From Halobacterium hubeiense (GTDB taxonomy: Archaea; Halobacteriota; Halobacteria; Halobacteriales; Halobacteriaceae): 64,000 nucleotides of DNA. Shown one piece after another: positions 15,998-25,140 of the stretch. Each line of letters opens with the position of its first letter. The first letter of the stretch is position 1. A program made the translations under genes and the position numbers. The notes under the pieces are model-generated. The model was not told the DNA's origin and searched no databases. It saw nothing but the letters and a program-made list of their open reading frames with translations. The stretch covers positions 434,001-498,000 of the forward strand of contig NZ_LN831302.1 in the NCBI RefSeq assembly GCF_001488575.1, given 5' to 3'.

Positions 15998-17063
15998 CGT
16001 TACCGACACCGGACAGCGACGCGAGGAAGTCGTCGAGCATCTCGCGGGTGACGTGGGGCATGCAGACGACGCGGAGTTCGCCGGTGGCCGTGCGGGAAAT
16101 TCGCCAGCCGTCCTCGCGGAGCGCCTCGAACTCGGCGTCCGGGAGGTCGGCGGCGACCAGCGGGAGCACGGGGTCGACGACGTCGTAGCCGTGCTCGCGG
16201 AGCTCCGCGGCGAGGTAGTCGGCGTTGGCCTGCGAGCGCTCGTACTGGTCGCGGTAGCCCTCGGGCCAGAGCGCGTCGAGGGCGGCGTGCGTGCCGGCGA
16301 CACCGGCTCCGGAGCGCGTGCCGCCGAGTGTCGGCTGCGTGTCGGATTCGAGGTACGGCGTGTCGATGGCGAGCGCGTCCAGCGTCTCGGCGTCCCGCGC
16401 GAGGAAGCCGCCGGCGGGAATCGGCGCCTGCCCCATCTTGTGGGGGTCGATGGTCATCGTGTCCACGGGGGCGTCCGCGAAGCTCCAGTCGTGGTCGGTG
16501 AACGGGAGGACGAACCCGCCCCACGCGGCGTCCACGTGGAGGCGCGCGTCCACGTCCGCGGCGACGTCGGCGAGCGCGGGAATCGGGTCCACCCGCCCGT
16601 ACTCGGTGGTGCCGGCGACGCCGGCGACGAGCGCCGTGTCGTCGTCCGCGAGGTCGGCGACCGCGTCCACGTCCGCGCGGTGGTCGTCGTCCGTTGGCGC
16701 GAGCAGGAGTTCGACGCCGAGCACGTCGGCGGCCTTCTGGAAGCTGAAGTGCGCGCTCTCGGGCGCGACGACGTTCACGTCGCCGTCCGCGAGGTTGCGC
16801 GCGGCACGAACGGCTTGGATGTTCGCTTCGGTGCCGCCGGAGCCGACGTAGCCGTGCGGGTCGTCGAGCCCGACGACCTCGCCGAGCGCGTCGATGGCTT
16901 CGGTTTCGAGGTCGGCGACCGCGGGGTAGGTCGCGGGGTCGCCGGGGTTGTCCGCGAGGAACGCCACCGCGGCCTCGCGGGCGGCCGGGTGAGGCTCCGT
17001 GCACATCGAGGAGAGCACGCGGTCGAAGTCCTGCGGGGCGGGCGTCGGCTCCGCGCGTGGCAT
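15993..17063 (-). CDS. mfnA: PLP-dependent L-aspartate/L-tyrosine decarboxylase (MfnA family)
   Basis: The 356-aa group II decarboxylase has a PLP-lysine motif [14 protein letters not shown], the [15 protein letters not shown] substrate-binding region and [12 protein letters not shown] with the PLP-binding Asp. Archaeal MfnA enzymes decarboxylate tyrosine (methanofuran) or aspartate. Haloarchaea make no methanofuran, so conversion of aspartate to beta-alanine for coenzyme A is the more likely job here. That is inference from the family. A CTAAATC box at 17087-17094 is centred 28 bp ahead of the ATG. Confidence 0.9.
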   Translation of the reverse strand: MPRAEPTPAPQDFDRVLSSMCTEPHPAAREAAVAFLADNPGDPATYPAVADLETEAIDALGEVVGLDDPHGYVGSGGTEANIQAVRAARNLADGDVNVVAPESAHFSFQKAADVLGVELLLAPTDDDHRADVDAVADLADDDTALVAGVAGTTEYGRVDPIPALADVAADVDARLHVDAAWGGFVLPFTDHDWSFADAPVDTMTIDPHKMGQAPIPAGGFLARDAETLDALAIDTPYLESDTQPTLGGTRSGAGVAGTHAALDALWPEGYRDQYERSQANADYLAAELREHGYDVVDPVLPLVAADLPDAEFEALREDGWRISRTATGELRVVCMPHVTREMLDDFLASLSGVGNV

Positions 17064-17108
17064 ACTGTCTGCCAGTCGAAGCAGCGATTTAGCGGTTCCG
17101 CTCTCGGG

Positions 17109-18347
17109 TCAGTCTTCCGTGAGGTAGCGGATGCGCTCGGGGACCGGCGGGTGCTGGTAGTGGAACGTCTCGTACAGCGGGTGCGGGAAGGGGTTGCCGA
17201 GGTTCTCGCTGGTGAGCGCGGCGAGCGCGCCCGCCAGCGGCCGGCCGTCGCCCATCACGTCCACGGCGAACGCGTCGGCCTCGCGCTCGTTGGCGAGCCA
17301 GAGCTTGTTCGAGAGCGGGCTGGCGAACTGACTCACGGGTTCGACCCACAGCGCCGCCAACAGCAGGCCGGCGGCGGGCACTTCGGGCGCGCCGAACATC
17401 GCGTACAGCCACGACGACTCCACGAGGAACTGCGCGACGAACAACAGAACGCCGGCCTGCACGATGCTGGCGGCCATCCCCTGCCAGATGTGGCCCTTCT
17501 TCCAGTGGGCGAGCTCGTGGGCGAGCACGCTCTGGAGTTCGGTCTCGTCGAGCTGGTCGACGAGCGTGTCGAAGAGGACGACGCGCTTGGTCGCGCCGAA
17601 CCCCGTGAAGAACGCGTTCGAGTGGCCCGAGCGCGAGCTCGCGTTCATCACGTAGACGTCGTCGCAGGTGAAGCCCGCGCGCTCGAAGACCTCGTCGACG
17701 GCCTCCCGGAGGCTCGAATCTTCGACGGGCTCGAAGTCATAGAACAGGGGGAGGAACACGCGCGGCACGATGACCTGCGTGGCCAGCAGGAAGACGGCGA
17801 CGACGCCGGTGGCGGCGAGCCACCACCACTCGGGGAACGTCTCCACGACGAACAGCACGGCGGCGCCGAGCGCGGCGACGAGCACGACGGTGAACGCGGT
17901 GCTGACGAGCTTGTCGCGGACGAACAGCGTCGGGGACTGCTCGTTGAAGTCGAAGGCGTCCTCGACGGCGAACGTCTCGAAGGCGTCGAACGGCACCCGG
18001 AGGAGTTGGAACGCGAGCGCGGCGCCGACGAACACCGCGACGCCCGCCAGCAGGTCGCTCCCGATGGCGTCGTAGGCCGCGGCGACGGCGTCGCCGAACA
18101 GGCCGGTGTAGAGCACGAGCAGGACGACGGCGAGCACGACGACGCTCTGGAGTTGGCTAGCGGCGGTCGTCAGCCGGTGGTAGTCCAGCAGGCGCTCGGG
18201 GTCCTCGACGCCGACGGTGTCGGCCAGCCACTCCGTGCGCTCGCGGACGGTGCGGTCGGCGTGCCGGACGTTCAGCGCGGCGAGCGCGACGAAGAAGCCG
18301 GTCGACCCGGCGACCAGCAGCAGGAAGGCGGCGTGGTACGCGAGCAT
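17109..18347 (-). CDS. M48 family (Ste24/CAAX-type) membrane zinc metalloprotease
   Basis: The 412-aa protein has several transmembrane helices (about 5-25, 65-90, 100-125, 150-175, 180-200 and 290-330). It carries the zinc motif HELAHWKKGH in a VLAHELAHWKKGHIWQGM helix and a downstream NEREADAFAVDVMG segment with the third ligand Glu. The YVMNASSRSGHSNAFFTGFG stretch is diagnostic of Ste24-type peptidases. Bacterial and archaeal members degrade damaged membrane proteins; the natural substrate here is unknown. A GTTTTC box at 18371-18376 supports the start. Confidence 0.9.
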   Translation of the reverse strand: MLAYHAAFLLLVAGSTGFFVALAALNVRHADRTVRERTEWLADTVGVEDPERLLDYHRLTTAASQLQSVVVLAVVLLVLYTGLFGDAVAAAYDAIGSDLLAGVAVFVGAALAFQLLRVPFDAFETFAVEDAFDFNEQSPTLFVRDKLVSTAFTVVLVAALGAAVLFVVETFPEWWWLAATGVVAVFLLATQVIVPRVFLPLFYDFEPVEDSSLREAVDEVFERAGFTCDDVYVMNASSRSGHSNAFFTGFGATKRVVLFDTLVDQLDETELQSVLAHELAHWKKGHIWQGMAASIVQAGVLLFVAQFLVESSWLYAMFGAPEVPAAGLLLAALWVEPVSQFASPLSNKLWLANEREADAFAVDVMGDGRPLAGALAALTSENLGNPFPHPLYETFHYQHPPVPERIRYLTED

Positions 18348-18435
18348 ACTACGGGAGAGGAACTCGGCCGTGAAAACGTCTGTCGTGTCGGCGAGCGGAC
18401 CGGAGGAGGGGACGGGGGTGGGGCGAAGTGAGCGG

Positions 18436-20685
18436 TCAGTCCCGCACGGAGTCGAGGATGAGCCGCTGTTCGACGCGCTTGACCTCGTGTTGGACGTCCC
18501 GCACCGCGTCGATGTTCGCGGAGATGGAGGAGATGCCGGTCTCCACGAGGAAGTTCACCATCTCGGGCTTCGAGCCGGCCTGCCCGCAGATGCTGGTGGC
18601 GACGTCGTGCTCGCGGCACGTCTCGATGGCGGTCTCGATGAGGTCCAGGACGGCGGGGTGGAGTTCGTCGAAGCGGTCGGCGACGTTGCCGTTGTTCCGG
18701 TCGACGGCGAGCGTGTACTGCGTGAGGTCGTTTGTGCCGAACGACGCGAAGTCGATGCCCTCGGCGGCGAGTTCCCCGACGGAGAGCGCGGCCGCGGGCG
18801 TCTCGATCATCGCTCCCCACGTGCGCTTCTCGGTGTCGAGGCCGACCTCGGTCATGAGCTCGCGGGCCTGCCGCACGTCGTCGGCGTCGTTCACGAGCGG
18901 GAACATGATTTCGACGTTGTCGTACCCCATCTCGTACAGTTCCTTGAACGCCTCCAGCTCGTGTTTGAACACCTCGGGGCGGTCGAGGCTGCGGCGGATG
19001 CCGCGGTAGCCCAGCATCGGGTTGTGCTCGTGGGGCTCGTCGCTGCCGCCCTCCAGTTGCCGGAACTCGTCGGTCGGCGCGTCGAGCGTGCGTACGCGGA
19101 CGGGCCGCGGGTAGAACTCCTCGGCGACCTCGCGCACGCCGGAGACGAGTTCGTCCACGTAGGCGTCCTCGCCGTGGTCGGCGATGTAGCGCTCGGGGGT
19201 CTTGTTCGTCGAGAGAATCATGTGCTCCGTGCGGAGCAGGCCGACGCCGTCGGCCCCGGTCGCGGCGGCGCGCTCGGCGGCCTCCGGAATCGAGACGTTG
19301 ACCTTCACCTCGGTCGCGGTCATCGGCTTCACGGGCGTCGTCGGGCGCGCCTCCTCGATGGGGTTGCGCTCGGACTCCTCCTGCGTGCGGCCCTCGGTGA
19401 CGGTGCCGCGGTCGCCGTCGAGCGTGATAATCTGGTCGTCCTGGAGCACGTCCGTGGCGTTCGTCGCGCCGACGACCGCCGGACACCCCAGCTCGCGGGA
19501 GACGATGGCGGCGTGGCTGGTCATGCCGCCCTCGTCGGTGATGATGCCGGCGCCGCGCTTCATCGCGGGCACCATGTCCGGCGTGGTCATCTTGGTGACG
19601 ATGATGTCGCCCTCGCCGACCTTGTCGAGCTGGTCGAGTTTCGTGACGACGCGAGCCGGGCCGGACGCGATGCCGGGGCTGGCGCCGAGGCCGTGCACGA
19701 GTTCGTCGCCGGTGTCGCCGTTCTCGGTCATCTCTGTGTCCTCGTCGATGGTCGTGATGGGGCGGGACTGCAGCATGTAGATGTCGCCGTCAGTCATCGC
19801 CCACTCGACGTCCTGCGGTTCGCCGTAGTGGTCCTCGACGCGCTCGCCGATGGCGACGAGGTCCAGAATCTCCTCGTCGGAGAGCACGCGCTGTTCGCGC
19901 TTCTCCTCGGGGACCTCGCGCTCGACGGTCTCGCCGGTCTCGGGGTCGCGGACGCACATCACCTTCTTGTCCGCGACCGAGACCTCCTCGACGGTGCCGG
20001 TGTCGCGGTCGACGTGGTAGTTGTCCGGGGAGACCGAGCCGGAGACGACGGCCTCGCCGAGCCCCCACGCGGCCTCGATGATGGCCTCGTGGGCGCCCGT
20101 CGAGGGGTGGCTGGTGAACATCACGCCGGACTTCTCGGCGTCGACCATCTTCTGGACGACCACCGCGATGTCGACGTCGCGGTGCTCGAAGCCCTGTTCC
20201 TCGCGGTAGTAGATGGCGCGCTGGGTGAAAAGCGACGCCCAGCACCGCTTCACGCGGTCCACGAGGTCCTCGCGGGTGACGTTGAGGAACGTCTCCTGCT
20301 GGCCGGCGAAGCTCGCGTCCGGGAGGTCCTCGGCGGTCGCCGACGACCGCACGGCGACCGACGCCTGCCCGTCGTCTAGGTCGTCGTACGACGACAGGAT
20401 GTTCTCTCGGATGTGCTCGGGGAGTTCGGTGTTGAGGATGATGTCTTTCGCGGCCGCTTCGGCGTCGGCGAGCGCGCCGGAGTCCTCGGGGTCGACTTCG
20501 ACCGCGTCGAACAGCTCGTCGTCGATGTTCGCGTCCTCGATGAACGAGCGGTACGTCCCCGCGGTCACGACGAACCCCGGGGGGACGGGGAGCCCGGCGT
20601 CCGTGAGTTCGCCGAGCGACGCGCCCTTGCCGCCGACACTGTCGATGTCGTCGGCGCGTACGTCTTCCAGCCATCGAACAGCCAT
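18436..20685 (-). CDS. ppsA: Phosphoenolpyruvate synthase
   Basis: The 749-aa enzyme makes PEP from pyruvate and ATP with release of AMP and phosphate, the first step of gluconeogenesis. The N-terminal ATP-binding domain begins VGGKGASLGELTDAGLPVPPGF. The central phosphohistidine motif is GGMTSHAAIVSRELGCPAVVG. The C-terminal barrel holds LLRTEHMIL, RTLDAPTDEFRQLEGG and the catalytic ATSICGQAGSKPEMV. The ATG at 20685 is preferred over one at 20811, because CTTATG at 20712-20717 is centred 29 bp ahead of it and the extra residues are not family-like. Pyruvate kinase, its glycolytic opposite, is 6 kb away. Confidence 0.96.
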   Translation of the reverse strand: MAVRWLEDVRADDIDSVGGKGASLGELTDAGLPVPPGFVVTAGTYRSFIEDANIDDELFDAVEVDPEDSGALADAEAAAKDIILNTELPEHIRENILSSYDDLDDGQASVAVRSSATAEDLPDASFAGQQETFLNVTREDLVDRVKRCWASLFTQRAIYYREEQGFEHRDVDIAVVVQKMVDAEKSGVMFTSHPSTGAHEAIIEAAWGLGEAVVSGSVSPDNYHVDRDTGTVEEVSVADKKVMCVRDPETGETVEREVPEEKREQRVLSDEEILDLVAIGERVEDHYGEPQDVEWAMTDGDIYMLQSRPITTIDEDTEMTENGDTGDELVHGLGASPGIASGPARVVTKLDQLDKVGEGDIIVTKMTTPDMVPAMKRGAGIITDEGGMTSHAAIVSRELGCPAVVGATNATDVLQDDQIITLDGDRGTVTEGRTQEESERNPIEEARPTTPVKPMTATEVKVNVSIPEAAERAAATGADGVGLLRTEHMILSTNKTPERYIADHGEDAYVDELVSGVREVAEEFYPRPVRVRTLDAPTDEFRQLEGGSDEPHEHNPMLGYRGIRRSLDRPEVFKHELEAFKELYEMGYDNVEIMFPLVNDADDVRQARELMTEVGLDTEKRTWGAMIETPAAALSVGELAAEGIDFASFGTNDLTQYTLAVDRNNGNVADRFDELHPAVLDLIETAIETCREHDVATSICGQAGSKPEMVNFLVETGISSISANIDAVRDVQHEVKRVEQRLILDSVRD

Positions 20686-20711
20686 TGACAGGTAGATACA
20701 CCGCAACTGCT

Positions 20712-20717
20712 CATAAG
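20712..20717 (-). promoter_or_regulatory. TATA box for ppsA
   Basis: CTTATG is centred 29 bp before the ATG at 20685 and downstream of the alternative ATG at 20811, so it decides the start. Confidence 0.55.
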
Positions 20718-20848
20718 AAGGTTGCGAACGTCTCAGACGCAAGAATTGCGTACTCGGTTCCGAGTTGTGATTGCTCGGGTGGCGGTCGGCCGCGCTGGTC
20801 GCTCGCGCCAACGGAGGATTTTAGCCGGCGGCTCGTCTCCACCCGGGC

Positions 20849-21301
20849 ATGGACGCGAAACGCGCAGCCGTTCACGCGGGCAAGTACTTCCTGTTCACGT
20901 CCGCGTTCGCGGTCGTCGGTCTCGCCCTCGTTGGGGGCGGCGTCGCGCTCGGCGGACTCGAAGCGTGGGACATCCTCTCGGCGGACTCCTCGGCGACCGG
21001 GCAGGCGCTGTCGGCGGCCGCGCCCGGTATCGCGCTCGCCGTCGCTGGCCTGCTCGTCTACCGCTTCGGGAAGGCGTGGTCGCTGTACAAGACGTTGACC
21101 GCCGCCAACGAGGACGCGCTCTCGGACACCTTCGACACCCAGCACGTCAAAAGCGACATCGTGAGCGTGCTCGACGACCGCCTCGCGGACATGCAGAACG
21201 ATCTCCAGTCGGTGAACCGCGAGCTCCGCAAGCTCAAGGACGACGACGCCTTCGACTTCTCGCAGTCCGACGACGCCGAACCGCCGAACCGCGAGCCGTA
21301 G
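20849..21301 (+). CDS. Membrane protein with C-terminal coiled coil, 150 aa
   Basis: Two hydrophobic helices (about residues 12-38 and 53-72) are followed by a charged tail with heptad-like spacing (KSDIVSVLDDRLADMQNDLQSVNRELRKLKDDD, about 100-132). I do not recognise a family. It is divergent from ppsA. A GATTTTAG box at 20817-20824 is centred 28 bp before the ATG. The next gene begins 5 bp after its stop, so the pair is probably co-transcribed. Confidence 0.7.
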   Translation: MDAKRAAVHAGKYFLFTSAFAVVGLALVGGGVALGGLEAWDILSADSSATGQALSAAAPGIALAVAGLLVYRFGKAWSLYKTLTAANEDALSDTFDTQHVKSDIVSVLDDRLADMQNDLQSVNRELRKLKDDDAFDFSQSDDAEPPNREP

Positions 21302-21306
21302 CCCCG

Positions 21307-21627
21307 ATGTACCTCGTCACCTTCCGCCTCGACCCCGGCGAGTACGACGCCGAGTTCCACGAACTGAACGACGCGATTCAGGCCGCCGCCGAAGCCATCG
21401 ACGGGTACCTCGGCAAGCGCACGTGGCACGACCCCGACAGCGAGGACGTGCTCGTGGTGTACTACTGGGAGTCGCTCGACGCGCTCGACGAGTTCGGCGC
21501 GCACCCCGACCACGAGCGCGCGAAGCGGCGGTGGACGGAGTGGTACGACGCCTACGAAGTCACCGTGACGGAAGTGCTGGACGCGTACGGGAGCGGCTTC
21601 GGCGTCGACGCCGACCCGCCCCAGTAG
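21307..21627 (+). CDS. ABM-like (antibiotic biosynthesis monooxygenase fold) protein, 106 aa
   Basis: The protein MYLVTFRLDPGEYDAEFHEL with a central GYLGKRTWHDPDSEDVLVVYYWESLDALDEFGAHPDHE matches the dimeric alpha/beta barrel of ABM-domain proteins, in which WESLDAL.. followed by a histidine-rich turn is typical. Some members are small monooxygenases or haem-handling enzymes and many have no known reaction. It starts 5 bp after the membrane protein before it. Confidence 0.78.
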   Translation: MYLVTFRLDPGEYDAEFHELNDAIQAAAEAIDGYLGKRTWHDPDSEDVLVVYYWESLDALDEFGAHPDHERAKRRWTEWYDAYEVTVTEVLDAYGSGFGVDADPPQ

Positions 21628-21659
21628 GCGGCGTCGCTGTCGTGCGGCCGCGTCGGCGA

Positions 21660-22568
21660 CTACGCTTCCAGAATCTCGTCCTCCTCGACGGGCGGCACTT
21701 CGAGCGTGCCGTCCAGCGTCTCGACGGCCGTGCCGCCGACTTTCGGCGCGCCGCCGTCCTGCACGCGCACCCGGACGCGGCCCGGGCGGTCCACGAAGTG
21801 CCCCTGCTCGAAGGTCATCTCCTCGGCGACGTCGCCGCCGAACGCCGCGTAGTGTTCGAGGTACGCGCCCGTTGCGCCGCTGGCCGTCCCCGTCACGGGG
21901 TCCTCGTCGACGCCCGCGCCCGGCACCCACGCTCGGCCGTGGAGCGTCGAGTCCCTGTCCAGCGCGTCGAACGAGAACGCGTACACGCCGGCGGCGTCCA
22001 CCTCGTCGGCCAGCGCCTCGACCGCGTCGAAGTCCGGGTTCGCGTCGCCCAAGTCCGAGAGGTAGGTCACGGGCGCGACGAGGAACGGCAGCCCCGTGGA
22101 GGCCACCGCCAGCGGCAGGTCGTCGCTGGCGCCTCGGAGCGCTTCCTCGTCCAGTCCCGTCGCAGCCGCGACGCGCTCGTAGCTCACGTCCACCTCCCGA
22201 ATCTCGGGTCGGTTCTGGGTCATCCACACCGTCCCATCCTCTTCGACTTCGATATCGAGCACGCCGACGTTCGTCTCCAGCGTGTGCGCGCCCGCCTCGA
22301 TGGCGCCGTCCGCGAACAGGTGCGCGTGGCTCGCGATGGTCGCGTGCCCGCAGAGGTCCACTTCCGTCGTCGGCGTGAAGTACCGAATCCGGCGGTCTGC
22401 GTCGCCGCTCTCGCGGACGAACGCCGTCTCGCTCGCGCCGAGTTCGGCGGCGATGGCCTGCATCTGTCCGTCCGTCAGGTCGTCGGCCTCGGGCACCACG
22501 CCGGCCGCGTTCCCCGCGCACGGCTCGTCGGTGAACGCGTCCACGAGGAGCGCTCGCGTCGCTGTCAT
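21660..22568 (-). CDS. PhzF family isomerase
   Basis: The 302-aa protein has the duplicated diaminopimelate-epimerase-like fold of PhzF. It opens with VDAFTDEPCAGNAAGVV, carries the catalytic-glutamate motif ASETAFV near residue 46, and has the TEVDLCGHATIASAH-like segment (VDLCGHATIASHAH) and the second-lobe PVTGTASGATGAYL. PhzF proper isomerises a phenazine precursor. Archaeal members have no phenazine pathway, so the substrate is unknown. It is convergent with the ABM gene. Confidence 0.87.
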   Translation of the reverse strand: MTATRALLVDAFTDEPCAGNAAGVVPEADDLTDGQMQAIAAELGASETAFVRESGDADRRIRYFTPTTEVDLCGHATIASHAHLFADGAIEAGAHTLETNVGVLDIEVEEDGTVWMTQNRPEIREVDVSYERVAAATGLDEEALRGASDDLPLAVASTGLPFLVAPVTYLSDLGDANPDFDAVEALADEVDAAGVYAFSFDALDRDSTLHGRAWVPGAGVDEDPVTGTASGATGAYLEHYAAFGGDVAEEMTFEQGHFVDRPGRVRVRVQDGGAPKVGGTAVETLDGTLEVPPVEEDEILEA

Positions 22569-22610
22569 GGGCGCGGCTTCTCGCTCCCGCGTGTTGCGTG
22601 TTTTCCTTCC

Positions 22611-23987
22611 CTACCCGAGCCACCCGGCGAGGTCCGTCACGACCGCCTCGGCGACGTTCCCCGGCTGGAAGTACTCGTTCGGGTTCGGGTCGCCCTCGCC
22701 CGCCACGAACAGGTGGTTCAGGTCGTCGTACAGCGCCGTGTTCGACTCGCCGAGCGCGTCCCGCCACGCGGGGAAGTCCTCGGTCGGGCTCACCTGGTAG
22801 TCGCGGCCGCCCTGTAGCGCGTACACCTCGCCGTCCAGCGAGGTTGTCGTCTCCACGGGGTCGTAGTCCGCGACCGCGCGCCAGAACGCCGCGCTCCACG
22901 CGAAGCCGCCGCCCTCGTAGTTCCCGTTCGCGAGCCGCTCGGCGGTCGCTTCCGCGTCCTCGATGCGCGCCCGCTCGGCCTCGGTCACGGTGCCGTCGAG
23001 GTCCGCAAGGTACTGCAGTTGGTCGGGGACGAGCTCGTACAGCGGGCGCGACGGCGCGGCCAGAAGGAACGCGGCCGTGTCGCCGTCCCGCGACGCGATT
23101 TCGGGCGCGGCGTACCCGCCGAGGCTGTGCCCGACGACCGCCGAACTGCTCACGTCCGTCTCCGCGCGCAAGCGGTCGAGCGCGGTCAGCGCGTCGTCGG
23201 CGACGAGCGCGTCGAACCCGAGGTCGCCTGCGGACACGTCGCAGGCGTACGTGCGCTTGTCGTACCGGAGGACGGCAACGCCCTCGGTCGCCAACCCCCA
23301 CGCGAGGTCCTTGAAGGGCTTGTTCGGGCCGATGGTCTCGTCGCGGTCGTTCGGCCCGGAGCCGTGGACGAGCACGACGCCGGTGTCCGCGCCGTCGGAG
23401 GGGACGGTCAGGGTCGCGCCGAGGTCGCAGGCCGGCGAGGACAGCGACAGTTCGCGCTCCTCGAAGGCGGACTCGTCGGCGTACGCTGGCGGCGAGTACG
23501 CGTCCCCGAGCGGCACGAACTGCAGTCCCTCGATGGACGCGCCCTCGAAGGCCACCTGCACGCCGAGCACACCCGCCTCGAACTGCGCCTGCACCACGAC
23601 CACCTCGTAGCCGCCCGTCGGCTCCCGGGTCGTCCCCGAGACGCCCTCGAAGCGGCCGTAGTCGGCCGTCGTCTGCGTCCAGTCGCGCTCCAGTCGAGCG
23701 GCCGAATACTGACTCCGGACGGTCTCGGAGAGCATTCCGAACGCCGTCTCGTACTCGCCGGCGGCCAGCCGCTGGACGAGTTCGATTGCCGTCTCGCGCT
23801 GGCTGGCCTCGCTGACGGTCGTCTGCGCGGTCGTGGTCGATTCGGTCGGCGTCTGCGTCGGCGCGGTCGTCGTGCCGTCGTCGCCGCCCGAACAGCCGGC
23901 GAGGCCCGCGAGCGCGACGGCGGCCGCGGACTGCAGGACTCGGCGGCGGCGCGGATTCGACGGCGCGTCCTTGGAGGGCGTTGTCAC
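22611..23987 (-). CDS. Tat-type lipoprotein, DUF3887-like plus alpha/beta hydrolase domain
   Basis: The 458-aa protein has a twin-arginine leader NPRRRRVLQSAAAVALAGLAGC with a lipobox Cys near residue 30, then a Thr-rich linker, so it should be anchored outside the cell membrane. Residues about 60-170 resemble the DUF3887 domain (AIELVQRLAAGEYETAFGMLSETVR). Residues about 190-458 are a hydrolase: VLVHGSGPNDRDE, GHSLGG nucleophile elbow, and DLNHLF with the catalytic-type His. The likely activity is that of an esterase. The start is GTG at 23987, supported by an ACTTTC box near 24015. The alternative is ATG at 24053. Confidence 0.8.
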   Translation of the reverse strand: MTTPSKDAPSNPRRRRVLQSAAAVALAGLAGCSGGDDGTTTAPTQTPTESTTTAQTTVSEASQRETAIELVQRLAAGEYETAFGMLSETVRSQYSAARLERDWTQTTADYGRFEGVSGTTREPTGGYEVVVVQAQFEAGVLGVQVAFEGASIEGLQFVPLGDAYSPPAYADESAFEERELSLSSPACDLGATLTVPSDGADTGVVLVHGSGPNDRDETIGPNKPFKDLAWGLATEGVAVLRYDKRTYACDVSAGDLGFDALVADDALTALDRLRAETDVSSSAVVGHSLGGYAAPEIASRDGDTAAFLLAAPSRPLYELVPDQLQYLADLDGTVTEAERARIEDAEATAERLANGNYEGGGFAWSAAFWRAVADYDPVETTTSLDGEVYALQGGRDYQVSPTEDFPAWRDALGESNTALYDDLNHLFVAGEGDPNPNEYFQPGNVAEAVVTDLAGWLG

Positions 23988-24116
23988 GTTCCCCCGTTCA
24001 GCCACTGTGGGCTTGAAAGTTTCCCGCGCGGCGTGTGACCGCACTGCTGACACGTTCAGCCGGCCGAGCGCACCTGTAAACCGTTAAGTAGCGAGGTGCC
24101 CGAGAGCCCACACGTA

Positions 24117-24818
24117 ATGAGCGACCTCCCGGACGAGTTCAAGTGCACTATCACCAACTGGGAGTACATCTACGGTCTCTGCCGCGACGTCAGCGACGAC
24201 GTCAAAACCTCCGAGTTCGAGCCCGACGTCGTGGTCGCGCTCGCCCGCGGCGGCTGGTTCGCGGGCCGGTGTCTCTGTGACTTCCTCGGCCTCGACGACC
24301 TCACTAGCCTCAAGATGGAACACTACGTCGGCACCGCCGAGAAGGCCGACGAGCCCGAGGTCCGGTACCCGATGCCGGAGGGCTCCGTCGAGGACAAGGA
24401 CGTCCTCATCATCGACGACATCGCTGACACCGGCGGCTCCATCGAGCGCGCCCACGAGTACGTCGCCGACCGGGACGCCAACGAGATTCGCACGGCCACC
24501 CTCCAGCTGCTGGGCACCAGCGAGTACGACCCCGACTACGTCGGCGAGTACCTCGACGAGTGGGCGTGGGTCGTCTACCCGTGGAACTTCATCGAGGACA
24601 TGATCGACCTCATCTCCGGCGTCATGGAGAAAGACGGCGACGGCCCCTACACGCGCGAGGGCATCCAGAACCTCCTCGCGGCGTACCACGACGTCGAGCG
24701 CATCGAGATGGAAATCGCCCAGCCCGACCGCCTCGACGAAGTGCTGGAGGAGATGGTGCGCCGGGACGTGCTCGTGAAGGCCGGCCCCGAGGAGTGGAAG
24801 CTCCGCGTCGACGCCTAG
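24117..24818 (+). CDS. Phosphoribosyltransferase family protein (purine-type)
   Basis: The 233-aa protein has the PRPP-binding motif DVLIIDDIADTGGSI (about residues 98-112) and the FEPDVVVALARGGWFAGRCL loop of xanthine/hypoxanthine phosphoribosyltransferases. A C-terminal extension (about 170-233) is helical and acidic. The reaction should be base plus PRPP to nucleotide. The base is not decidable from sequence. The downstream MTA phosphorylase releases adenine, so a purine-salvage link is attractive but inferred. The ATG at 24117 follows a TTAAGTA-like box at 24083-24089. Confidence 0.82.
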   Translation: MSDLPDEFKCTITNWEYIYGLCRDVSDDVKTSEFEPDVVVALARGGWFAGRCLCDFLGLDDLTSLKMEHYVGTAEKADEPEVRYPMPEGSVEDKDVLIIDDIADTGGSIERAHEYVADRDANEIRTATLQLLGTSEYDPDYVGEYLDEWAWVVYPWNFIEDMIDLISGVMEKDGDGPYTREGIQNLLAAYHDVERIEMEIAQPDRLDEVLEEMVRRDVLVKAGPEEWKLRVDA

Positions 24819-25140
24819 CCTGTTCTCGCTGGCTTGCTGCGCTCTATTCGAGGCGCGACGATTCCACCCGAAAGCCCTCGGCCCGCTCGCGGTCGCTCGC
24901 TGGCATATCCGCTCCCGGTGGTCGCGGATAGTGGCCAGCGAGACGACCAAGCAAGCGCGAGCGGCCCTCGCCCTTTCAATCCGCCGGAAATCGGAGATTT
25001 CCGAGGTCTTGAGCGAGCTTCGCTCTCTCGGCGACCGCCAAGGCCATCGGTCGTCGAGTCGGCTGAACCCGTCCACCTGACGGAGTTGGGAGCAACTCCG
25101 ACCCGAGTCCTTTACGGCGCTGCCGGCACACCTCCGGGAC
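24819..25140. other. Non-coding gap with hairpins and a partial copy of the 45.4-kb element
   Basis: No coding frame is convincing. CGAAAGCCCTCGG (24869-24881) and CTCGCCCTTTCAATCCGCC (24967-24985) parallel sequences of the element at 45424-45724. A long imperfect hairpin runs 24896-24942. Perfect hairpins sit at 24985-25003 (loop GGA), 25011-25025 (loop GCT) and 25081-25100 (loop GGAG). The mtnP TATA box CTTTACG (25110-25116) closes the gap. Confidence 0.6.
24869..25003. repeat. Shorter, diverged relative of the 45.4-kb element
   Basis: It shares GAAAGCCC near its left end, the cluster CTCGCCCTTTCAATCCGCC (against CTCGCCCCTTTCAGTCCGCC at 45581), and an AAGCAAGC stretch in the same general order. 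Most of the long arms seen at 45.4 kb are missing. Confidence 0.45.
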
